The notes beneath the pieces are model-generated. The model saw only the letters and a program-made list of their open reading frames with translations, was not told the origin of the DNA and ran no database searches. 64,000 nt of DNA, taken from assembly GCF_014873755.1 (NCBI RefSeq), contig NZ_JADBEG010000001.1:5935501-5999500 (forward strand), written 5' to 3'. Position 1 is the first letter of the stretch. Each line of letters begins with the position of its first letter. This stretch comes from Amycolatopsis lexingtonensis. GTDB taxonomy: Bacteria > Actinomycetota > Actinomycetes > Mycobacteriales > Pseudonocardiaceae. Of this stretch, positions 31,828 through 42,057 are shown piece after piece. Position numbers and translations under genes: made by a program.

Positions 31828-33042
31828 TCACGGGGTCAGCCGGTGCAGGTCGCGCGGGAACAGCGTGACCTCCCGGACGTTCGCGGCGCCGAACAGCCGC
31901 GCGGTCCAGCGTTCCAGACCGATCGCGAACCCGCCGTGGGGCGGCATGCCGTGCGCGAACGCCCGCAGGTAGTCCGCGTACCGCGGCGCGTCGTCCCCGA
32001 GCACCGCGAGGTAGTCGGCGTGCCGGTGCAGGCGCTGGCCGCCGGTCACCAGTTCCAGGCCGCGGAAGAGCAGGTCGAAGCTGTTCGAGTAGCCGGGCCG
32101 CGCCGGGTCCGGGTGCGTGTAGAACGGCCGCTTCGCCAGCGGGTAGCCGGTGACGAACAGAAACTCCGAGCCGTGCTCCCGCAGCGCCCACGCCGAGAGC
32201 GCGCGCTCGTGCGCCGGCGCGAGGTCCGGTTCGTCGGCCGGCACGCCGAGGAACTCCAGCGCCTCGGCGAAGTGGATCTCCGGGATTTCGGCCGGGACGG
32301 CGATGTGCTCGCCCGCCATCCCCGCGAGCACCTCCCGCAGCACCGCCATGACGTCGCGGTGGTCGGAGATGAAGCCCAGCTCGACGTCGAGGCTGGTGTA
32401 CTGCGCGAGGTGCCGGGCGGTGTCGTGCGGTTCGGCGCGGAACACCGGCCCGACCTCGTACACCCGCTCGAACACCCCCACGAGCGCCTGCTTGAAGAAC
32501 TGCGGCGACTGCGCGAGGTAGGCGGGACGCCCGAAGTAGTCGATGCCGAAGACGTTCGCGCCGGATTCCGTCGCCGACGCCACGATCTTGGGCGTGTGCA
32601 CCTCGGTGAACCCCAGCGAGTCCAATGTGGACCGGAAGCCGCGCACCGATTCCGCCGCCGCGGCGAAACGCGCTTTCAGCGCCGGGTGCCGCAACGCGAC
32701 CGGCGCGTGGTCGAGGATCGTCGGCAGCGAAGCGGTGACCGCGGGCCGGTAGAGGTCGAACGGCGGCGGCTGCCCGGCTTCCCCCAGCGTGCGGAGCTCC
32801 GGCGAGGTCAGCTCGACGCCGCCGGGCGCGCGCGGGTTCGCCGTGACGGTGGCGTGCACCTCCACCACGGTTTCCTCCGGCGGCGCGGCACCCCGCAGCA
32901 CGACCTGCGCGGTCCCGGAGCGGTCCCGGACCACGACGAACGTGACGGACTTCAGCCGTCGCCGCCGGTGCACCCACCCGGCCACGCGGACGCGGGCACC
33001 GACGTGCCGCGGCAGTTCGGCGGTCAAAACGCGAGAACTCAT
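31828..33042 (-). CDS. aspS2: Archaeal-type aspartyl-tRNA synthetase
   Basis: 404 aa, against about 590 for bacterial AspRS; the bacterial insertion domain is absent, as in archaeal/eukaryotic-type or AspS2 enzymes. N-terminal OB fold (VRVAGWVHRRRRLKSVTFVV). Class II core: QSPQFFKQ flipping loop (around 180), motif 2 VYEVGPVFRAE (around 200), motif 3 GGFAIGLERWTARL (around 375). It charges tRNA-Asp and may be non-discriminating. The ATG at 33042 follows GGGAGGG. It is preceded by a T-box-like leader, so expression should respond to uncharged tRNA-Asp. Likely a second, acquired synthetase. Confidence 0.88.
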   Translation of the reverse strand: MSSRVLTAELPRHVGARVRVAGWVHRRRRLKSVTFVVVRDRSGTAQVVLRGAAPPEETVVEVHATVTANPRAPGGVELTSPELRTLGEAGQPPPFDLYRPAVTASLPTILDHAPVALRHPALKARFAAAAESVRGFRSTLDSLGFTEVHTPKIVASATESGANVFGIDYFGRPAYLAQSPQFFKQALVGVFERVYEVGPVFRAEPHDTARHLAQYTSLDVELGFISDHRDVMAVLREVLAGMAGEHIAVPAEIPEIHFAEALEFLGVPADEPDLAPAHERALSAWALREHGSEFLFVTGYPLAKRPFYTHPDPARPGYSNSFDLLFRGLELVTGGQRLHRHADYLAVLGDDAPRYADYLRAFAHGMPPHGGFAIGLERWTARLFGAANVREVTLFPRDLHRLTP

Positions 33043-33049
33043 CACCCTC

Positions 33050-33290
33050 CCAACGCGGAACCCCTCGGGAGCGCGGGCGAGCAGGGAAACTCGCGGTGCC
33101 ACCGCACTTTCACCGCCGGAAAGCGGCCTCGTCGTGGCCCGGTGACGGGGGCCGGCCGGCGGGGCATGGGGCGCGCGGGCGCCGTTCCTCCCCGCACTCC
33201 GGAGGGTCTTCACCACCGGGCACGGGACCGCCTTCCCAGCTGCCGGCGGCTCTCTTGACCCGTGCGCTCCCGGGGCTACTCGGCTCCATC
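33050..33290 (-). promoter_or_regulatory. T-box leader with GAC (Asp) specifier
   Basis: On the minus strand, GGTGGCACCGCG (33103-33092) is the nearly invariant T-box antiterminator bulge. Upstream lies an AGTA (33280-33277) of the specifier-loop S-turn, and GTGAA followed by GAC at 33208-33206, the position of the specifier codon; GAC reads tRNA-Asp, matching the downstream synthetase. After the T box, TCCC (33070-33067 region) can pair with the GGGA of the ribosome site just before the ATG, suggesting translational rather than transcriptional control, as in actinobacterial ileS T-boxes. Confidence 0.82.
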
Positions 33291-33342
33291 AGCGCGTTGC
33301 CGGACACGGTAACCCGCCCGCCGGAAAGCCGCCCCCGATTTT

Positions 33343-34548
33343 TCAGCCCCAGGCCACCGGCAGCTCCCGGACCCCGTACACCAGCGTGTTGTGCTTGAAC
33401 GCCAACGACTCCCGCGGTACCGCCAGCCGCAGATCGGGCACCCGGCGGAACAACCGCGTCAACGCTTCCTGCAGCTCGACCCGCGCGAGCTGCTGGCCGA
33501 TGCACTGGTGCGCGCCGAACCCGAAGGCGACGTGCGTGCGCGGCGACTCGCGGTCGAAGTCGAGCTTGTCCCCACCCGGGAACAGCTCCTCGTCGCGGTT
33601 CGCCGAGTTCAACGCGGCGACCAGCCACTCCCCCGCCTTCACCGAACGCCCGCCGACCTCGACGTCCGCGGTCGCGTACCGCAGCACGCCGAACTGCACG
33701 ACCGACAGGTACCGCAGCAGTTCCTCGACCGCCCGCTCCGGCCGGGCGAGCACGACGTCCCGCTGCGCCGGCTGCTCCATCAGGACCAGCGCGCTGAGCG
33801 CGATCATGTTCGCCGTCGTCTCGTGCCCCGCCACCAGCAGGCTGAGCCCGAGCACGACCAGCTCCTCCATCGACAGCGGGTCACCGGACGACTCGCCGCG
33901 GGAAATCAGCCTGCTGAACAGATCATCCTGCGGATTCCGCCGCTTGTCGGTGAACAGTTCGGCCAGGAAGGTGGAAAGCTCGTCGTACGCCTGCTTCCCC
34001 TCCTCGGGGGTGGCGTCGGTGCTGACCAGCAAGCCGCTCTGCCGCTGGAACCGCGACCGGTCCTCGTACGGCACGCCGAGCAGCTCGCAGATCACCAGCG
34101 ACGGGATCGGCAACGCGAAGTCCGCCACCAGGTCCGCCTGCCCCGGCTTCGCGAGCATCGCGTCGAGGTGGCTCTCCACCAGCTCCTGGACGTAGCCGCG
34201 CATCGCCTCCACGCGCCGCACGGTGAACTCCGCGATCACCTTCTTGCGCAGCCGGGAGTGCTCGGCGCCGTCGAGCTGGATGATCGAGCCCGGGCTGACC
34301 TCCTCGTCGAGGTCGGCGTCCGGGTGGACGTGCACCGAAGACGCGCCGCGGGAGCTCAGCGCGCGATCGGCGAGCACCGCGCGGACGTCCTGGTAGCGCG
34401 TCACCAGCCAGGCGTCCATGCCCGCCGGGCAGCGGACCTGCGACACCGGCTCGGTTTCCCGCAGCTCGGCGTAGCTCCCGGGCGGGTCGAACGGGCATCC
34501 GGCCGGTCGCGTCGTCGGGAGGGCCGGGGTTGCGGATGCTGCCGTCAC
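33343..34548 (-). CDS. Cytochrome P450 (CYP105/107-like)
   Basis: 401 aa. I-helix oxygen-binding motif AGHETTAN (around 242), ExxR in VEELLRYLS (around 280) and heme loop FGFGAHQCIGQQLAR (around 345-359, Cys ligand). The N-terminal CPFDPPGSYAELRETEPVSQ start is typical of soluble actinobacterial P450s. No ferredoxin gene is adjacent, so redox partners are elsewhere. Its short gap from an SDR on the same strand (99 bp) hints at joint oxidation of one substrate, unidentified. Confidence 0.95.
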   Translation of the reverse strand: MTAASATPALPTTRPAGCPFDPPGSYAELRETEPVSQVRCPAGMDAWLVTRYQDVRAVLADRALSSRGASSVHVHPDADLDEEVSPGSIIQLDGAEHSRLRKKVIAEFTVRRVEAMRGYVQELVESHLDAMLAKPGQADLVADFALPIPSLVICELLGVPYEDRSRFQRQSGLLVSTDATPEEGKQAYDELSTFLAELFTDKRRNPQDDLFSRLISRGESSGDPLSMEELVVLGLSLLVAGHETTANMIALSALVLMEQPAQRDVVLARPERAVEELLRYLSVVQFGVLRYATADVEVGGRSVKAGEWLVAALNSANRDEELFPGGDKLDFDRESPRTHVAFGFGAHQCIGQQLARVELQEALTRLFRRVPDLRLAVPRESLAFKHNTLVYGVRELPVAWG

Positions 34549-34647
34549 GGCGGATCACACCTCTCTGCCGGTGGACTGGTCTCCCTTCCACCATGGAGAG
34601 AACCGGCGCCCCCGTGGGACTTCCGGCCGGCTTGCGACCCGGATGGC

Positions 34648-35376
34648 CTAGCGGGCCCCGTACGCGCCGCCGTTCACGTGCACGACCTGCCCGGTGACGT
34701 GCCCGGCGCCCGGGGCGGCCAGGAACACCACCGTTTCCGCGACCTCGTCCGGCGTGCCGGCCCGCTTGTCGAAGGCGACGGAGACCCGTGCGTTCACCCA
34801 TTCTTCGGAAACCGTGCCGTGGAAGAACTCCGTGTCGAGGGTGACACCGGGCGCCACGACGTTGGCCGAGCCGGCCGCGCCGAGTTGCCGCGCGAGGTCG
34901 GTGTTCCACGCCTCGATCGCGGCCTTCGCCGCGCCGTACGAGCCGGAGCCCTGCTTCGCCGCGATGGAGCCGAGGGTCACCACGCGCACGTTGTCCGCGA
35001 AGCGCGGCTTCAACGCGGCCGTCACGAGGACCGCGGAGACGACGTTGGCCTCGAAGTTCGCGCGCCACGCGTCGGCCAGGCCGGCCAGGTCGCCGGGCGC
35101 GGGGGCCTCGCGGACGCGGTCGGTGTTGCCGCCGGCGTTGTTGACCAGGACGTCGACGCGCCCGGGCAGCTCGGCCAGCGCCGCCCGCACGGCCGCCGGG
35201 TCGCTCGCGTCGAAGGCCACCGCCCGCGCGCCGATCCGCTCGGCCGCGGCCTCGAGCACGTCCTTGCGGCGCCCGGTGACGGTCACCCGCTCGCCCGCCG
35301 CCGCGAAGCGGGCGGCGATAGCCAGCCCGATGCCGGTGCCGCCGCCGGTGACCACGATTTCCCGCTGTTCGCTCAT
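34648..35376 (-). CDS. Classical SDR oxidoreductase
   Basis: 242 aa with all canonical motifs: VVTGGGTGIGLAIA (NADPH site), LVNNAGGNTD (NNAG), Ser in TLGSIAAKQ and YxxxK in SYGAAKAAIEAW (around 150), unlike the degenerate SDRs at 19291 and 25637. C-terminal VTGQVVHVNGGAYGAR is standard. Substrate unknown. Upstream of the P450 on the same strand and divergent from the secreted multidomain protein. Confidence 0.92.
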   Translation of the reverse strand: MSEQREIVVTGGGTGIGLAIAARFAAAGERVTVTGRRKDVLEAAAERIGARAVAFDASDPAAVRAALAELPGRVDVLVNNAGGNTDRVREAPAPGDLAGLADAWRANFEANVVSAVLVTAALKPRFADNVRVVTLGSIAAKQGSGSYGAAKAAIEAWNTDLARQLGAAGSANVVAPGVTLDTEFFHGTVSEEWVNARVSVAFDKRAGTPDEVAETVVFLAAPGAGHVTGQVVHVNGGAYGAR

Positions 35377-35550
35377 GCCGCCATCTTCACCGAAGAAAGC
35401 GCTTACTCACCACCGGGTTCCCGCCGACCGGGACACCGGCCCGCATTCGTCAGGAAAGTTTACGAAGTGGGGTTGACGGGCCGCGCCCGCCCGGCGAACC
35501 TGGGAGCCACGCCGCAGTCATCGTCCGCCCAGTCCCCTTCCGGAGGCAGC

Positions 35551-37125
35551 ATGACCCGGCGCGCGCTCGTGCTCGTCGTGACCCTGTTCCTCGCCCTGGC
35601 CACCGCGCTCACCGCCGGTGGCACGGCGAACGCGGCCACCACGCAACCGACCTTCCTCACCTTCTACGGCTGGTGGGACAACACGCCACCCGGCGGCGAC
35701 ATCTCCTACCCGCGGATCCACGACACCGCGGGCGGCAAGGGCAGCTACGCCGACCCGATCACCTTCGCCACCAGCAGCGACGAACTCAAGCCCGGCACCA
35801 AGGTCTGGGTGCCGCGGGTGAAGAAGTACTTCATCATGGAGGACGGCTGCGACGAGTGTTCCGACGACTGGAACGGCCAGGGCCCCAACGGCGGACCCGG
35901 CCTGCGCCACATCGACCTCTGGCTCGGCGGCAAGGGCGGCAGCGCCTTCGACGCGATCGACTGCGAGGACGCGCTCACGCACTACAACGCCGACAACACG
36001 CCGGTCATGGAGCCAGTGGTCGTCGACCCGCCGTCGAACGAGCCGTACGACGCGACGCCGATCTTCAACACCAGCACCGGTGAATGCTGGGGCGGCGCGC
36101 AGCCGAACACCACGGTCGGCCAGTACCGCAACAACTCCACCGGCACCTGCCTCGAAGCCCCGGGCAGCGGCACGACGCTGAAAGTGGCCGCCTGCACCGG
36201 CGGCGACTCGCAGCGCTTCACCTTCCACGGCGCTTTCCTGGTGATCAACGACAAGTGCGCGGGCATCTCCGGCAGCTCGATCGTGCTGCAGACGTGCACC
36301 GGCGGCCCGGCCCAGCAGTGGTCGATCAACCCGGACGGCACGATCTCGGACATCCAGTCGAGCACGAAGTGCTTCCGCGCCTCGGGCACGACGCTCACCG
36401 CGGGCAGCTGCTCCGGGACGCAGGCGCGGTGGACGTTCACCGCGGCCGGCGGCACCTCGGGCCTGAGCGTGACGCCGTCGTCGGTGTCGGTCGCGCCGGG
36501 CGCTTCGGCGACGGCCACCGTCACGGCCACGGACGCGGTCTCGCTGTCCGCGAGCGGCGCGCCCGCCGGGGTCACCGTGTCCTTCGCGCCCGCGTCGGTG
36601 CCGGCCGGCGGGACCTCGACCGTCACGGTCGCCGCCGCCACGACGGCGAGCCCGGGTTCGGCGACGGTCACGATCACCGGCGGCGGAAAGACCGCTTCCC
36701 TGGGCGTCACGGTCACGGGTGGCACGGAAACCCTGCTCTCCCAAGGCAAAACGGCGGCGGCGTCGTCAACGGAGTCGTCGTCCTACCCGGCGAGCGCGGC
36801 CTTCGACGGCAACCTGACCGGCACGCGCTGGGCGTCCAAGGAAGGCACGGCGAGCGAGTGGCTGCGCGTCGACCTCGGCGCCACGAAGGCGATCACGCAC
36901 GTCAAGCTGAGCTGGGAAGCCGCGTACGCCAAGGCGTACCGCGTCGAGACCTCCGCCGACGGCGCCACCTGGACGACGATCTACAGCACCACGACCGGCA
37001 ACGGCGCCACCGACGACCTCACCGGCCTGACCGGCAGCGGCCGCTACGTGCGGATGGACGGCGTCACGCGCGGCACGTCGTACGGCTACTCGCTGTACGA
37101 GATGCAGGTGTACGGCCCGGCCTGA
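35551..37125 (+). CDS. Secreted multidomain protein: DPBB-like, ricin B lectin, Ig-like, F5/8C (CBM32-like)
   Basis: 524 aa; ATG after CGGAGG. Signal peptide 1-28 (cleavage after ANA). Residues 34-150 resemble RlpA/3D double-psi beta-barrels (PRIHDTAGGKGSYADPITFA; KPGTKVWVPRVKKYFIMEDG; RHIDLWLGG). Residues 189-297 are a ricin B-type lectin (GTCLEAPGSGT, then QRFTF and AQQWSINPDGTI). Residues 303-390 are an Ig-like/NEW3 spacer, and 392-524 an F5/8 type C discoidin domain (AFDGNLTGTRWAS; EWLRVDLGATKAI). Probably a polysaccharide-binding enzyme or cell-wall factor. No DPBB-family catalytic activity can be confirmed. Confidence 0.82.
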   Translation: MTRRALVLVVTLFLALATALTAGGTANAATTQPTFLTFYGWWDNTPPGGDISYPRIHDTAGGKGSYADPITFATSSDELKPGTKVWVPRVKKYFIMEDGCDECSDDWNGQGPNGGPGLRHIDLWLGGKGGSAFDAIDCEDALTHYNADNTPVMEPVVVDPPSNEPYDATPIFNTSTGECWGGAQPNTTVGQYRNNSTGTCLEAPGSGTTLKVAACTGGDSQRFTFHGAFLVINDKCAGISGSSIVLQTCTGGPAQQWSINPDGTISDIQSSTKCFRASGTTLTAGSCSGTQARWTFTAAGGTSGLSVTPSSVSVAPGASATATVTATDAVSLSASGAPAGVTVSFAPASVPAGGTSTVTVAAATTASPGSATVTITGGGKTASLGVTVTGGTETLLSQGKTAAASSTESSSYPASAAFDGNLTGTRWASKEGTASEWLRVDLGATKAITHVKLSWEAAYAKAYRVETSADGATWTTIYSTTTGNGATDDLTGLTGSGRYVRMDGVTRGTSYGYSLYEMQVYGPA

Positions 37126-37200
37126 GTTGCCGGATCGGCAACACGATTTGCCTCTTCGGTGACGTCGTCCGCATGCTGGGGACGTCACCGAGGAGGACCC

Positions 37201-37830
37201 ATGCCCCACGCACACGACCAGCCGATGATCGTCGAGAACATGCTCAAGCAGGAGTTCTGGGAGTCGATGTACCAGCGCGACGAGCACCGGATCTGGAGCG
37301 GGAACGTCAACGCCAACCTCAGCTCGGAGGTCGACGGGCTGAAACCCGGGCACGCCCTCGACCTCGGCTGCGGCGAAGGCGGCGACGCGATCTGGCTGGC
37401 CAAGCGCGGCTGGACGGTCGACGGCGCCGACATCTCGACCGTCGCGCTCGCCCGCGCCGAAGAAGCGGCCAAGGAGGCGGGGGTGAGCGTCCGCTGGCTG
37501 CACCGCGACATCCTGAAGTGGCAGCCCGAAGAGCAGTACGACCTGATTTCGGCGCAGTACATGCACCTGCCGCCGGCGCTGCGCCGCGACGTCTTCACGG
37601 CGGCCGCGGCGGCGATCCGGCCGGGCGGGACGCTGCTGGTGGTCGGGCACTCGCCGAAGGCCATGCGCGAGTTCGACGGCCAGAAGCCGCCGGAGGAGCT
37701 GTACTTCGAGCCGGAGGAGATCACGACGTTCCTCGGCGACCCGTGGCAGTGGGTCGTCGAGACGTGCGAGACGCGCGGCGAGGGGCACCACACCGACGCC
37801 GTCTACCGCGCGAAGCGGCTGGAGGCATGA
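37201..37830 (+). CDS. Class I SAM-dependent methyltransferase (TehB/type-11-like)
   Basis: 209 aa; ATG 37201 with GAGGAGG just upstream. SAM loop ALDLGCGEGGDAIWLAKRGW (around 52), acidic residue in VDGADISTVALARAEE, and a post-I motif LRPGGTLLVVGHSP-like around 140. The DLGCGEGGDAIWLA pattern is common in TehB-like/thiopurine-type small-molecule methyltransferases. Substrate unknown. Monocistronic, ended by a strong hairpin. Confidence 0.9.
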   Translation: MPHAHDQPMIVENMLKQEFWESMYQRDEHRIWSGNVNANLSSEVDGLKPGHALDLGCGEGGDAIWLAKRGWTVDGADISTVALARAEEAAKEAGVSVRWLHRDILKWQPEEQYDLISAQYMHLPPALRRDVFTAAAAAIRPGGTLLVVGHSPKAMREFDGQKPPEELYFEPEEITTFLGDPWQWVVETCETRGEGHHTDAVYRAKRLEA

Positions 37831-37879
37831 GAAAAGCCCCCTTTCACCTGCCCTCGACGCGGGTGAAAGGGGGCTTTTC
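37831..37879. terminator. 18-bp bidirectional terminator
   Basis: GAAAAGCCCCCTTTCACC (37831-37848) pairs perfectly with GGTGAAAGGGGGCTTTTC (37862-37879); A-rich on one side and T-rich on the other, so it can act as an intrinsic terminator for both convergent genes. Confidence 0.92.
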
Positions 37880-37885
37880 CGGCTA

Positions 37886-38902
37886 TCAGGCGAGCTCGAG
37901 GCCGTAAGCCTGCAGCTCCAGGGTGAGCGGGTAGAAGTAGCTGGTCACGGTGTCGCCGCCGGACAGCGTGCCGAGGCCCTTCTCACCGTCGTACGCCGGG
38001 CCACCGGAGTCGCCGTGGTCGGTGTGCGCGGTGGTGCCGAACTCGTGATTGAGCACGCCGACGTCGAAGTTGACCGACTCGTCGACCGAGGTGACCTCGC
38101 CGCTGCCGCCACCGGTGGTCGAGCCCTGCTTCTGGATCTGCTCACCGACGGTCGGCTCGGCCGCGCTGGTGATCTGCTGGCCGGTGTTGATCTCGCCAGG
38201 GCCGGTCCCGTTCGGCCGGGTCAGCAGGCCGGAGTCGGCGCCCGGGCAGTCGCTCTCGACGACCTCGGCCCCGGAGACGTCCCCGCCGGACCAGGTGCCA
38301 CCGAGGTTGGTGCAGTGCCCGGCGGTGAGCAGGAACGGCTCCCCGCCGCGCGTCACGTTGAAGCCGAGCGAGCAGCGGCCCTGGCTGTTCTGGATGGCGT
38401 CGCCGTCCTGGATGTGCAGCTCGAGCTTGCCGGTCCGGTGCTCGACGCGGACGCTGTCGCCGTACTTCGCGGCGGCCGCGCTGACCTTGTCGGCGGTTTC
38501 CTTGCTGGCCGCGTCGTAGACCTTCACCACGACCTGGTTGGTCTTGGTGTCGATGCCCCACGCGGTCTGCGGCACGTTCTTCACCGCGTCCAGCTGGTTC
38601 TTGACACCGGTGAGCGCGGCGAAGGTGTGCTTGACCTTCTTCGCGCTGAGCCCGGCGGCCTGCACCTTCTGCAACGCGGCGTCGTCGACGACGTTCACGA
38701 CGGCCTTGCCGTTCTCCAGGTAGACACCACCGGAGGCGGCGCCCAGCGACTGCGCGACCTGGGTGGCGCTGGTGATGGCGTGGGCCTGCATTTCGGAGAA
38801 GGCCAGTGGGGACGCGGTGGCCGCCGACGCGCACACGCCGCTCGTCAGCGCCGCTGCCGACAAGACGGCGAAGGTCTTGAGAGCGGTCTTCCGGGGAGTC
38901 AT
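37886..38902 (-). CDS. Streptogrisin-like secreted serine protease (S1E)
   Basis: 338 aa; ATG at 38902 after GGAGGAAGTTG. Signal peptide (FAVLSAAALTSGVCASAATA), then an alpha-lytic-type prodomain of about 130 residues that assists folding (TDTKTNQVVVKVYDAAS-like segment, residues 105-120), then the chymotrypsin-like domain: His in LLTAGHCTN, Asp in GADSGLLTR, Ser in GDSGGPAYDG. Cys pairs flank His and Ser. No C-terminal binding domain. Degrades extracellular protein. Confidence 0.93.
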   Translation of the reverse strand: MTPRKTALKTFAVLSAAALTSGVCASAATASPLAFSEMQAHAITSATQVAQSLGAASGGVYLENGKAVVNVVDDAALQKVQAAGLSAKKVKHTFAALTGVKNQLDAVKNVPQTAWGIDTKTNQVVVKVYDAASKETADKVSAAAAKYGDSVRVEHRTGKLELHIQDGDAIQNSQGRCSLGFNVTRGGEPFLLTAGHCTNLGGTWSGGDVSGAEVVESDCPGADSGLLTRPNGTGPGEINTGQQITSAAEPTVGEQIQKQGSTTGGGSGEVTSVDESVNFDVGVLNHEFGTTAHTDHGDSGGPAYDGEKGLGTLSGGDTVTSYFYPLTLELQAYGLELA

Positions 38903-38958
38903 CAACTTCCTCCAGTTTGCCGGTTCGAAGCCTGCGCCGGTCACTTTCGTTGCCGAGC

Positions 38959-38996
38959 AACCAACGCAACACCGACGAAGGTTGGTTAATAACCAA
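38959..38996. promoter_or_regulatory. Inverted repeats upstream of streptogrisin-like gene
   Basis: AACCAAC (38959-38965)/GTTGGTT (38981-38987) and TTGGTT (38982-38987)/AACCAA (38991-38996) share one arm and form alternative hairpins or two overlapping operator half sites, 57 bp upstream of the start. AT-rich relative to surroundings. Confidence 0.45.
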
Positions 38997-39126
38997 TAGA
39001 ACCGGACATACCTCTCCTTCTGGACCCGTACGGCCCAGTGCCACTCACGCTTTCGGCCCAGCGGACGGCGCTCGTGTGCCGTGAACGCAAAGACCTCCGG
39101 CGACGGCGCCGATCGCCGCTGGTGGC

Positions 39127-39179
39127 GTCTTGAATGAGTCATTCAGGTCTTCGGAGGTCCTGAATGACTCATTCAAGAC
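39127..39179. repeat. 53-bp double-palindrome element, copy 3
   Basis: Identical to the 30937 copy except at the centre of each half-palindrome, where C and G are exchanged (first half GAGTC, second GACTC). The swap keeps the two ends complementary. It separates the streptogrisin and GNAT genes. Confidence 0.9.
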
Positions 39180-39198
39180 CTCGCCGCACCCCCGGCAC

Positions 39199-39495
39199 TC
39201 ACCCCTTCGGCCACCGAACGTGGTCCTCGTACCCCGGGTGCTTCCGCAGGTACCCCGCGATGAACGGGCAAACCGGCACGATCGTCCGCCCCGCCGCGAC
39301 GACGTCGTCCAGCGCGCCCGCCGCCAGCGCCTTCCCCAGCCCCTGCCCGGCGAACGCGTCGTCGATCTCCGTGTGCGTGAACACCGTCAGCTCGCCCCGC
39401 CGGTCGTAGAACGCCATCCCGGCCAGCTTCTCGCCCACCCACACCTCGTACCGGTTCTCGTCCGGGTTGTCGGTCACTCGGGTCTCGTCGGTCAT
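39199..39495 (-). CDS. Small GNAT-like N-acetyltransferase (YjdJ/COG2388 type)
   Basis: 98 aa. The core reads VGEKLAGMAFYDRRGELTVF, HTEIDDAFAGQGLGKALAAG (acetyl-CoA loop with Q-G-L-G) and VPVCPFIAGYLRKHPGYEDH, the conserved CPF...HPEY tail of minimal GNATs. Such proteins are about 95 residues long, so this is complete. Substrate unknown. The ATG at 39495 is preceded by GAGGAGAACC. Confidence 0.88.
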   Translation of the reverse strand: MTDETRVTDNPDENRYEVWVGEKLAGMAFYDRRGELTVFTHTEIDDAFAGQGLGKALAAGALDDVVAAGRTIVPVCPFIAGYLRKHPGYEDHVRWPKG

Positions 39496-39565
39496 CAGGT
39501 TCTCCTCGCTCGGGTACGTCCCCCATCGTGCGATGCCCGTCCGGCGGGAGCCGACCGGGTCGTGA

Positions 39566-41815
<2,250 letters not shown>

Positions 41816-41816
41816 G

Positions 41817-41981
41817 GTGCCCTCCGCCAAACAGGTCCGGGTCGCCGAGCTGCTGCACGAGATCGGCATGCACCGCGAGGCCAAGCAAGCGCTCCGCACC
41901 GATCTCCGGGCGCGGTGGCGCCGGACGCGAAGACGTCTCCGCCTGCGGTGGTCCCGGCGCCGGCCGCGCGCCTCGCGCTAG
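41817..41981 (+). CDS. Small Arg-rich ORF after geosmin synthase
   Basis: 54 codons from GTG 41817, one base after the terpene synthase stop. The first half looks like an amphipathic helix (VRVAELLHEIGMHREAKQAL) and the second is almost all Arg/Trp/Leu. No family recognised. Tight spacing suggests co-translation, but the basic tail may only reflect GC bias, so it could be an accidental frame. Confidence 0.35.
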   Translation: MPSAKQVRVAELLHEIGMHREAKQALRTDLRARWRRTRRRLRLRWSRRRPRASR

Positions 41982-42057
41982 CGGAGCCGTCACCGGGCAG
42001 CGTTGTCCGCGCCACTCCGCCGGGCGTTCGCGCGGCGCGAAGGCGATACTCGACAGC

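Noticed and set aside
33096..33398. Plus-strand frame over the T-box leader
   Set aside because: No ribosome site and no domain; the minus-strand T-box explains the conserved words.
35397..35412. AAGCGCTT palindrome between the SDR and the secreted protein as a LacI-type operator
   Set aside because: Short, and no LacI gene or second copy is nearby; below the level I would list as a feature.
33343..37830. P450, SDR, methyltransferase and AspRS as a single biosynthetic cluster
   Set aside because: No core synthase (PKS, NRPS, RiPP precursor) is present; the genes face different directions with separate terminators. The T-box AspRS is reported separately.
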